The notes beneath the pieces were generated by a model. That model worked only from the letters and a program-made list of their open reading frames with translations, was not told where the DNA came from and did not search any database. From Methanoregulaceae archaeon (GTDB lineage: Archaea; Halobacteriota; Methanomicrobia; Methanomicrobiales; Methanospirillaceae): a stretch of 15,769 nt of DNA. A program made the position numbers and the translations under genes. The number at the start of each line of letters is the position of its first letter. The stretch's first letter is position 1. The stretch lies in contig JALOPT010000015.1 in NCBI GenBank assembly GCA_025453715.1, forward strand, positions 1 through 15,769. Direction: 5' to 3'. Below, one piece after another: positions 5,284 to 11,715 of this stretch.

Positions 5284-7899
5284 ATGAAAACCCCGGAGCT
5301 CCTTGCACCTGCCGGTTCAACCGAATCGCTTATTGCTGCAATCAATGCAGGAGCTGATGCAGTATATCTTGGTGGTAACCGGTTCAGTGCACGGAATTAC
5401 GCAGAAAACTTTGATCCGGACTCAATTGTGAATGCTGTTCATTATGCACATTTGCGGGGTGTCAGGGTCTATGTAACCGTCAATACACTTGTCAGGGACA
5501 GAGAGCTCGCTGATACCGCACGGTTTTTATTATTCTTGTACAGGTCCGGGGTTGACGCTATCCTTGTCCAGGACCTGGGTGTTGCTGCAATTGCCCGGGA
5601 GATAACCCCCGAATTGCCCCTCCATGCCTCAACACAAATGACCATTTATAACCGTGAAGGTGTGGCATGGGCACGTAACATGGGATTATCCAGGGTTGTT
5701 CTTGCCCGTGAGCTCTCCCTTGAAGAAATATCTGAAATTGCAGCGGCACCGGAATGCCAGGGAATTGGGCTTGAAATATTTATACACGGTGCACTTTGCT
5801 ATTCGTACTCGGGACAATGCCTCCTTTCATCAATGATAGGAGGCCGGAGTGGGAACCGGGGGATGTGCGCCCAGCCTTGCCGAAAACCCTATGCGTTCGT
5901 ATGCGGGAAGATGGACATGTATGGTCGCCCTGTTTCTCTCACAAAAACCCGGTGGGAAGAGGAGTACCTCCTGTCAACAAAAGACCTCTGCAGTTACCAG
6001 GGCCTTGAATCCATTGTCAGCGCACCTGTCGAAAGCTTAAAAATTGAGGGGCGGATGAGGTCTCCCCGGTATGTGTTTACCGTTGTATCGGTCTACCGCA
6101 GGGCGATTGATGCAATATCCCTTGGTAAATGGAGCCCCGTTGATCAAGAAGAGGAGAGGCTTGCCCTTGCCTTCAACAGGGGTTTTACCCGTGGATATCT
6201 CAAAGGAGCGCATCACGGGGAGATCATGGGCAGGGGTCACCCGGACCACAGGGGTGTCATGGTTGGCACGGTCAGGTCATATCATTCTAGGGATCGTTTT
6301 GCCCTGGTACGACTTTCCGGGACGATTACACCTGATAAAGGGGATGGTATTGTGTTCCTTGACCCTGCTGACGGCAGGGAAAACGGGATGATCCTCTACG
6401 GGACGCCAGTAAGGAATGGTGAAGATTTACAAGTCCCGGTATCAAAAGCAGTGAGAACAGGGGATATCCTTTATCTTACCCGCCGGAGAGATGATGCAAC
6501 TGGATCAAAAGATGAAAATCACGTGTTACCCGGAAAAGAGTTATCGATTCCCCTTGATCTTGTCATACACTGGGATGAGCAGCTACGCCCCGTAATGACC
6601 GGGGTAATGCCTGGAAAAGACGGGGCTATGGTAAGGTACAGCCATACAGGCATGCCAATGGAAACTGCAAAAAAAATACCACTTAGCGGGGACCAGATTG
6701 CCCTTCAGATGAGCAGGACAGGTGGTACACCTTTCGTCGTCCGGGAGCTTACAATCCAATACCCGGGAGGTCTCTTTACACCGGTATCGGCATTAAATCA
6801 GCTCAGACGAGATTTCCTTAAGGGAGCTGAAGCGGCAATTGCTTCTTCATGGGAGCCGGGTGACGTTGAAATATCCATTGCTTCTGAAAAGACTGAATCG
6901 TTTGTATCATCCCTTCACGAAGGCCATGCTCATTGCTCTGACGGTTTTTTCGCACAAATGAAAATCGCGGTTTATGCAAGTTCGCCTGAAGTTGCGATTG
7001 CTGCAATTGAAGGTGGGTGTGACCTCGTGTATTTCGAGCCTGAAACCAGTTCGAAAGCATGCCGGTGTCGAAAGATGAATAACCGTCCATCTGTTTGTGA
7101 CCCGTTTTGGGAAATTTCAGGTAAAGTCAGGGATCTGCTGGCCTCTTGCCCCGCCGACAGACAAAAAATAGTCTGGAAATGGCCATCAATCCCTGAAAGG
7201 GAATTTATCGACAGGTCACTTGATATCCTTCCGGAACTGCTGGAGATAGGGATCAGGGGTATCATGGTAGAAAGCCCCGGTCTTGCAACTAAGGTACGGA
7301 GGTTATTTCCACAACTAATAATCTTCGGGGGTGCCGGTCTGAATATTTTTAATCATTGTACAGCTCGCCTGCTACGGGAATTTGTATGCCTGACCTTGTC
7401 TCCTGAACTATCCCATGAAGATATATCACGATTAAATTCATGGTTTTATCCCCAGAATACCACTGTATTTGAGGTTATTGTACAGGGGAATCTCGAGGTA
7501 CTTAACAGCAGGGATTGTATTCCTGCGGGGGTGCCCGGCGGGTGTGGCTCCTGCAACGGGCATAATGAAGGCATGTTCTGCGGCCTGCAGGATCGCACCG
7601 GCAGGACATTTCCATTCAGTGTTGACTCCTGGTGTCACACCATTATCCGGAACTCCAGCGAAACATGCCTGATCGACAGTGTCCCTGCACTTATGAGCGC
7701 CGGAATTTATTCGGTTGCGATAGATGCCCGGAACCGGACCCCTGCCTATGTCAAGGAGATGATAGAGTTATACACGGAAGCAATTAGGCGGTCCGGTCAG
7801 CAAACCGGCAAGGAACAATTCACTGATCTCCTCAAAGCGGTGAAAAAGCTCTCGCTTGGTGGTATTACGTCCGCTTCATTCCGTGGAAATCTCACCTGA
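5284..7899 (+). CDS. Tandem U32-family protein, RlhA-like candidate RNA hydroxylase
   Basis: The 871-residue product belongs to the U32 'peptidase' family, whose characterised members RlhA and TrhP are RNA hydroxylases rather than proteases. Residues 1-300 form the U32 barrel, beginning MKTPELLAPAGS and containing the signature EIFIHGALCYSYSGQCLLS; Cys172, 179, 195 and 199 fit iron-sulfur ligands. Residues about 315-400 look like a small beta domain, and about 415-525 match the DUF3656-like region found in RlhA. Residues about 558-860 are a second, diverged barrel with its own cysteines (745, 754, 757, 766, 784). RlhA of E. coli is about 650 residues, so this is a longer, two-barrel form. The ATG at 5284 is preferred over that at 5263 because GGAGG at 5265-5269 lies between them, although its spacing of 14 is long. 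The substrate is unknown; 23S rRNA or tRNA is plausible. Confidence 0.88.
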   Translation: MKTPELLAPAGSTESLIAAINAGADAVYLGGNRFSARNYAENFDPDSIVNAVHYAHLRGVRVYVTVNTLVRDRELADTARFLLFLYRSGVDAILVQDLGVAAIAREITPELPLHASTQMTIYNREGVAWARNMGLSRVVLARELSLEEISEIAAAPECQGIGLEIFIHGALCYSYSGQCLLSSMIGGRSGNRGMCAQPCRKPYAFVCGKMDMYGRPVSLTKTRWEEEYLLSTKDLCSYQGLESIVSAPVESLKIEGRMRSPRYVFTVVSVYRRAIDAISLGKWSPVDQEEERLALAFNRGFTRGYLKGAHHGEIMGRGHPDHRGVMVGTVRSYHSRDRFALVRLSGTITPDKGDGIVFLDPADGRENGMILYGTPVRNGEDLQVPVSKAVRTGDILYLTRRRDDATGSKDENHVLPGKELSIPLDLVIHWDEQLRPVMTGVMPGKDGAMVRYSHTGMPMETAKKIPLSGDQIALQMSRTGGTPFVVRELTIQYPGGLFTPVSALNQLRRDFLKGAEAAIASSWEPGDVEISIASEKTESFVSSLHEGHAHCSDGFFAQMKIAVYASSPEVAIAAIEGGCDLVYFEPETSSKACRCRKMNNRPSVCDPFWEISGKVRDLLASCPADRQKIVWKWPSIPEREFIDRSLDILPELLEIGIRGIMVESPGLATKVRRLFPQLIIFGGAGLNIFNHCTARLLREFVCLTLSPELSHEDISRLNSWFYPQNTTVFEVIVQGNLEVLNSRDCIPAGVPGGCGSCNGHNEGMFCGLQDRTGRTFPFSVDSWCHTIIRNSSETCLIDSVPALMSAGIYSVAIDARNRTPAYVKEMIELYTEAIRRSGQQTGKEQFTDLLKAVKKLSLGGITSASFRGNLT

Positions 7900-7941
7900 C
7901 ATTTCCGAAGCGAGTAGTTCTTTATCGAATGATGCATATAT

Positions 7942-7949
7942 GGGGGTGA
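7942..7949 (+). promoter_or_regulatory. Ribosome binding site of tpiA
   Basis: GGGGGTGA ends 6 bases before the ATG at 7956 and supports that start. Confidence 0.6.
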
Positions 7950-7955
7950 AAGAAC

Positions 7956-8624
7956 ATGGCAGCCCCATTCATCCTGATTAATTTAAAGACCTACCGCGAA
8001 AGTATCGGACAACATGCGCACCGGATTGCGTCCATCGCCCAGTCTGTCAGTGCTGATAGCGGTGCGGTAATCGGTATTGCGCCTTCTTACCTTGACATTC
8101 ATCCCATATCACGGCATTATGAAATCCCGGTATTTGCCCAGCACGTCGACGGTGTAGAACCGGGGGCCCACACCGGTACTATTACCGCGGAAGCACTGAA
8201 ACAGGCAGGTGCAAAGGGATCCCTCGTGAACCATTCCGAACGGAGACTTACCCTCGCTGATATTGATATGGCAGTTTCAGCTCTCCGGGCAGCCCACATG
8301 GTATCCGTGGTCTGTACCAATAACGAAGCAGCCAGCGCAGCAGCAGCTGCCCTGTCCCCCGATTATGTCGCAGTTGAGCCCCCTGAATTGATCGGAAGCG
8401 GTGTATCGGTTGCAAAGGCCAACCCGGAAATAATCAGAAAAACTGTCGAAACTGTCCGGGCGATAAATCCTAAGGTTATGGTATTAACCGGGGCCGGAAT
8501 ACAGACAGGGGAATGCGTCCGGACAGCAATCGATCTCGGGACCGACGGAGTCCTTCTCGCATCGGGCGTTGTCAAGGCAAAAGATCCCGAGGCTGTCCTA
8601 CGTGATCTTGTATCAAAAATCTGA
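7956..8624 (+). CDS. tpiA: Triosephosphate isomerase, archaeal type
   Basis: This cytosolic enzyme interconverts dihydroxyacetone phosphate and glyceraldehyde 3-phosphate; in methanogens it serves gluconeogenesis. The 222-residue length is that of the compact archaeal enzyme, shorter than the roughly 250-residue bacterial and eukaryotic forms. Catalytic residues are all present: Lys11 in INLKTY, His93 in VNHSERR and Glu141 in AVEPPELIGSG, each exactly three positions before the corresponding residues (14, 96, 144) of the Pyrococcus enzyme. The phosphate-binding TGAGIQTGE and GVLLASGVVKAKDP segments close the barrel. It follows the U32 gene by 56 bases in the same direction, so co-transcription is possible, but it has its own ribosome binding site. 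Confidence 0.97.
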   Translation: MAAPFILINLKTYRESIGQHAHRIASIAQSVSADSGAVIGIAPSYLDIHPISRHYEIPVFAQHVDGVEPGAHTGTITAEALKQAGAKGSLVNHSERRLTLADIDMAVSALRAAHMVSVVCTNNEAASAAAAALSPDYVAVEPPELIGSGVSVAKANPEIIRKTVETVRAINPKVMVLTGAGIQTGECVRTAIDLGTDGVLLASGVVKAKDPEAVLRDLVSKI

Positions 8625-8625
8625 A

Positions 8626-8651
8626 TGCACCACCCGTGTAAGGTGGATGCA
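8626..8651 (+). terminator. Stem-loop after tpiA
   Basis: TGCACCACC (8626-8634) and GGTGGATGCA (8642-8651) pair with one bulged base and a 7-base loop, directly after the tpiA stop. A short T-containing stretch follows (CTTTCTTTAT). It may mark the 3' end of the tpiA transcript. Confidence 0.4.
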
Positions 8652-8680
8652 GGACTTTCTTTATACCGGTGGTCGCTGCG

Positions 8681-8711
8681 ATCTCCCTTAAGGCCCGACG
8701 ATAAGGGAGAT
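8681..8711 (-). terminator. Perfect 10-base inverted repeat spanning the end of the HTH-CBS gene
   Basis: ATCTCCCTTA (8681-8690) and TAAGGGAGAT (8702-8711) are perfect inverted copies around an 11-base loop. On the minus strand the first arm is the coding sequence for the last residues of the HTH-CBS protein and the stop codon lies at the start of the second arm. Lying between convergent genes, it may act on transcripts from either side. Confidence 0.4.
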
Positions 8712-9248
8712 GAGGTCATGCTTCGTAATTACCCCCTGCACACGCCCGCTTTCAAGTACGAGGACTGCGTGGTGGTGCTGCAGGATTGATACGACAGTTT
8801 CCACATCGGTATCAGGAGGTACGGTAGGAAAACCGGACTCCATAAAATCATTTACAAGGTACATATGACTTTTATGAAGCCGCTGCTCTTCAATTGCATT
8901 CACGATTGCTGTCTCAGATATACATCCGACCGGAACACCGTTTTCTATCACCGGTAACTGGGAGATATTATTCTTGTCCATTATCTCTACGGCGGCAGTG
9001 ATGGGATCGATCGGTTTTACTGCGAAAACCGGTGTATGCATTACATCTGACGCTGTAACCCGGTGGCGTACTGCGCTGTTCAGGACGTTCAGTATCCGGT
9101 TTAAGGTACTGACACGGGGATCAACACTGCCAGCTTCAATGCGGGCAATCATTGACTGGCTGACGCCTGCCCTCCTGGCAAGTTCTGTCTGCCGCATCTG
9201 AAGTACTTCCCTTCGTGACCTGATCTCTTCAGGAGTAGGGATGTGCAT
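8688..9248 (-). CDS. XRE-type helix-turn-helix protein with two CBS domains
   Basis: The 186-residue product combines an N-terminal XRE helix-turn-helix (about 10-58, with LARRAGVSQSMIARIEAG as turn and recognition helix) and a CBS pair (about 64-120 and 127-185; SDVMHTPVFAV and NDFMESGFPTV open the two repeats). This architecture is common in archaea and is thought to be a ligand-responsive transcription regulator; CBS pairs often bind adenosine nucleotides or S-adenosylmethionine, but the ligand here cannot be read from the sequence. The start at 9248 lacks a ribosome binding site, yet a TATA-like element lies about 26 bases upstream, consistent with a leaderless transcript. It is downstream of rnpB on the same strand and convergent with tpiA. 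Its targets are unknown; autoregulation is possible. Confidence 0.92.
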   Translation of the reverse strand: MHIPTPEEIRSRREVLQMRQTELARRAGVSQSMIARIEAGSVDPRVSTLNRILNVLNSAVRHRVTASDVMHTPVFAVKPIDPITAAVEIMDKNNISQLPVIENGVPVGCISETAIVNAIEEQRLHKSHMYLVNDFMESGFPTVPPDTDVETVVSILQHHHAVLVLESGRVQGVITKHDLISLIVGP

Positions 9249-9269
9249 AAGTATTACTGGTAGTGATAT

Positions 9270-9279
9270 TTCTTAAATT
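9270..9279 (-). promoter_or_regulatory. Inferred promoter of the HTH-CBS gene (leaderless)
   Basis: On the minus strand AATTTAAGAA has its TTTAAG core at 9277-9272, centred about 26 bases before the A of the ATG at 9248. This is the archaeal spacing from TATA to start site, so transcription and translation probably begin at the same base. Confidence 0.5.
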
Positions 9280-9307
9280 ACTTTCTGATACCAGCGCTCG
9301 AAGAAAT

Positions 9308-9656
9308 GAGTGGGAGGAGTAAGCCCCCTTCTGTTCATTGCGGCATTCAGCTACGCGCCTTACCTGGGCAGGTACTGAGCTACCCATTTGCCCTGTTCTG
9401 GCTTGCACCCGCAGGGATTCACCGTTTCATCGTATCCTGTCCCTACGCTCTGCGAGTTATCTCGTGCGGGACGCACTTCTCGCACGGGGGGATTTAACCC
9501 CCTTGCTCGGTCGCATCATTGCTAATGACAGGCCGTGCCGTTTCTGTGCCATTGCCGTGACTCTCGCCACCCATACTTGCATATGGCTGCGTGCCCAGTT
9601 GGTGGGGGGACTTTCCTCAGCAGCATAAAGCCACCGTCGGCCGCACTCTCCCTCTC
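9308..9656 (-). ncRNA. rnpB: RNase P RNA, archaeal type A-like
   Basis: This is the catalytic RNA of RNase P, which removes the 5' leader from precursor tRNAs. Read on the minus strand it shows the universally conserved core in order: GAGGAAAGUCC near the 5' end (about 9620-9610), CACAGAAAC near position 110, the GUGAAUCCCUGCGGGUGCAA region, and CAAUGAACAGAAGGGGGCUUAC close to the 3' end. The ends were set from helix P1: GAGAGGGAG at the 5' end pairs with CUCCCACUC at the 3' end with a single A-A mismatch. The length of about 349 bases fits archaeal RNase P RNAs. Open reading frames crossing this region on the other strand have no protein-like features. It lies between the divergent AMMECR1 gene and the HTH-CBS gene. 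Confidence 0.95.
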
Positions 9657-9666
9657 ATATTATAAT
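9656..9666 (+). promoter_or_regulatory. Inferred promoter of the AMMECR1-tgtA-arcS unit
   Basis: CATATTATAAT contains a TATA element centred near 9661-9663, placing the transcription start near 9687-9690, 2 to 5 bases before the ATG at 9692. The in-frame ATG at 9665 overlaps this element and would not be transcribed. Confidence 0.5.
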
Positions 9667-9675
9667 GGGGAGAGC

Positions 9676-9687
9676 GCATTATTTACT
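9676..9687 (-). promoter_or_regulatory. Inferred promoter of rnpB
   Basis: On the minus strand TAAATAAT (9685-9678) is centred about 26 bases before 9656, exactly where helix P1 of rnpB begins. The element lies inside the region from which the divergent AMMECR1 transcript would start. Confidence 0.55.
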
Positions 9688-9691
9688 CTTA

Positions 9692-10258
9692 ATGGATGTG
9701 CTCAATACTGAAGAAGGTACAATAGCCGTGAAAATTGCACGGAATACAATAGAGTCGGTCGTGCGCGGCAGGCCTGTCCCTTCAGCCAGTCTACCAACGA
9801 TATTCTCTGAAAAGCGGGGTGTATTTGTGACAATTACCCGTTCAGGCGAATTAAGGGGGTGTATCGGGTATCCCTATCCGGTATTAGCTCTCAGGGAGGC
9901 TATCCCGTCAGCCGCAACTGGTGCAGCGCTTGAGGACCCTCGTTTTCCACCAGTAACCATACCTGAACTGGGGCAGATCAAAATTGAAGTGACTGTGCTC
10001 ACGCCACCACAACCGATTGATGTCAAACCGGAAGAACGTTCAAATGCTGTTATTATCGGGCAACACGGATTAATTGCACGAAGCGGGGGGAGGAGCGGGC
10101 TCCTGTTGCCCCAGGTCGCAACTGAGTATTCCTGGAGTTCTGAAGAATTCTTAACCCATACCTGCATGAAGGCCGGGCTGCCAGCCAATTGCTGGAAACG
10201 ACCCGATACCGAGATACTCACGTTTGAAGGGCAGATTTTTCACGAGCAGGTCTCATAA
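9692..10258 (+). CDS. AMMECR1-domain protein
   Basis: The 188-residue product matches the AMMECR1 family (COG2078), conserved from archaea to humans and without an established biochemical role. The hallmark LRGCIG motif is at residues 54-59, followed by AALEDPRFPPV, KIEVTVLTPP, GLIARSGGRSGLLLPQV and TCMKAGLPANCW, all typical and in the usual order. The start at 9692 (MDVLNTEEG) was preferred to the ATG at 9665 because the latter lies in the inferred TATA element and adds nine residues (MGRAHYLLL) that look unlike family members. Its stop codon overlaps the tgtA start by one base (TAATG), implying translational coupling with the archaeosine genes. In other genomes the domain is linked to Memo and radical-SAM proteins; neither is present here. 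Confidence 0.93.
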   Translation: MDVLNTEEGTIAVKIARNTIESVVRGRPVPSASLPTIFSEKRGVFVTITRSGELRGCIGYPYPVLALREAIPSAATGAALEDPRFPPVTIPELGQIKIEVTVLTPPQPIDVKPEERSNAVIIGQHGLIARSGGRSGLLLPQVATEYSWSSEEFLTHTCMKAGLPANCWKRPDTEILTFEGQIFHEQVS

Positions 10259-11715
10259 TGTCAATCTCATTTGAAATACTGGAAGAGGATATTTTTGGCC
10301 GCACCGGGCGGTTGAAAGTCGGGGAAAAAGTGCTGAAAACCCCGGCACTACTCCCGGTGGTAAACCCACACCTGCCCCTGATTACCCCCCCGGAGATGAA
10401 ATCACTTGGGGCCGACGCCCTGATCACCAACGCGTACATCTTCTACCGGAGCAAGGAGTTCTGCGAACCCGCCCTGGCACGAGGTCTCCACGATGTCCTC
10501 GGGTTCGACGGGATAATCATGACCGATTCCGGGTCTTTCCAGCTCTCGGTTTACGGGGATGTCGAGGTCTCCAACTCCGACACGCTACTTTTCCAGCGTT
10601 CTATCGGGAGTGATATCATTGTTCCGCTGGATATCCCGACGCATCCTGATACACCCCGGGACCAGACTGAAAAAGAACTGGTGATCACCATGGAGAGGCT
10701 CCGGGAAGCAGGAGAAATCCTTGGGCCGGATGCCCCTCTTGCTGCCCCGATCCAGGGGGGCTCATTTCCTGACCTGCGTGAGCAGGCCGGACGAATGGCC
10801 GGGGAGATGGGCTGTACATTCACTCCGATTGGAGCGGTTGTCCCGTTGATGGAATCATACCGTTACGAGGAACTCGTCCATGTTGTAATGGCGGCCAAAA
10901 AGGGCCTCCCCTCCTCCGCATGCGTTCACCTGTTCGGGGCAGGTCACCCGGTAATGTTTGCCCTTGCAGTGGCAATGGGTTGCGACCTCTTCGACTCGGC
11001 TGCTTATGCCCTGTACGCAAAAGAGGGGCGATATCTTACCACGCACGGGAGTAAAAAACTGGCTGAACTGTCGGAACTGCCCTGTAGTTGTGAAGTCTGC
11101 CGGCGCCATTCCGCCGATGAAATGAGGAAGTCCCCGGAAAAAATCCGGCTCCTTGCGCGGCATAACCTTATTGTGACCCTCACGGAGATCTCCCGGATAC
11201 GCCAGGCAATTTCAGACGGGGTCCTCTGGGAACTTGTTGATGAGCGCTGCAGGAGCCACCCGCAGCTCCTCCGCGGTTACCGGGCATTGCTTACCTATGC
11301 TGAAGATCTTGGAAAACGTGACCGGGTCTCAAAACGCCGGTTTTTCTACCGGGGTGATGAAAGTTGCCGGCGGACAGAGGTACTACGGTACCAGATGATG
11401 ATACCGAGGTTTTCTGTCGGCCCAAAGGTACTTGTCACATTTGACAGGCTGCCTTCCGGTGGAGTGCCTGAATATGATACGGTACTACTTTTCAAGCCAC
11501 CATTTGGCCCCTATCCGGTAGAATTGAAGGAAACTTTTCCTATTGGCCAGTGTGAACTCCCTGAATGGGATGACCACATGGTAATTACCGGGTGCAGGGG
11601 AATCAGGGCATTAATCGCTGGGAATCCCGGTGTTTCAGTAACTGTCCGCTGTGGTCCGGAATGGGCCGCTATTGTTGGCAGGGAATTACCCGAGGTGCGC
11701 CTTGAGCGGAATTGA
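10258..11715 (+). CDS. tgtA: tRNA-guanine(15) transglycosylase, archaeosine pathway
   Basis: TgtA exchanges guanine 15 in the D-loop of archaeal tRNAs for preQ0, the first tRNA-bound step to archaeosine. The 485-residue protein has the TGT barrel: Asp90 in MTDSGSFQ, IVPLDIPTHPD (121-131), APIQGG, and the nucleophile Asp246 in CDLFDSAAYALYAK. The zinc-binding segment PCSCEVCRRH follows near residue 280. Residues from about 370 to 485 form the extra TgtA C-terminal domain. The protein stops before the later C-terminal domains and PUA domain seen in long forms such as that of Methanocaldococcus; a PUA-like domain is instead at the end of the next gene. The ATG overlaps the stop of the AMMECR1 gene, and the gene end overlaps the ArcS start by 14 bases, indicating one operon. 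Confidence 0.96.
   Translation: MSISFEILEEDIFGRTGRLKVGEKVLKTPALLPVVNPHLPLITPPEMKSLGADALITNAYIFYRSKEFCEPALARGLHDVLGFDGIIMTDSGSFQLSVYGDVEVSNSDTLLFQRSIGSDIIVPLDIPTHPDTPRDQTEKELVITMERLREAGEILGPDAPLAAPIQGGSFPDLREQAGRMAGEMGCTFTPIGAVVPLMESYRYEELVHVVMAAKKGLPSSACVHLFGAGHPVMFALAVAMGCDLFDSAAYALYAKEGRYLTTHGSKKLAELSELPCSCEVCRRHSADEMRKSPEKIRLLARHNLIVTLTEISRIRQAISDGVLWELVDERCRSHPQLLRGYRALLTYAEDLGKRDRVSKRRFFYRGDESCRRTEVLRYQMMIPRFSVGPKVLVTFDRLPSGGVPEYDTVLLFKPPFGPYPVELKETFPIGQCELPEWDDHMVITGCRGIRALIAGNPGVSVTVRCGPEWAAIVGRELPEVRLERN

Noticed and set aside
9306..9628. Two plus-strand open frames in the region opposite rnpB
   Set aside because: The conserved RNase P RNA core on the minus strand explains the sequence fully.
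9665..9691. ATG 9665 as the AMMECR1 start
   Set aside because: It coincides with the inferred TATA element and the added residues are not family-like.
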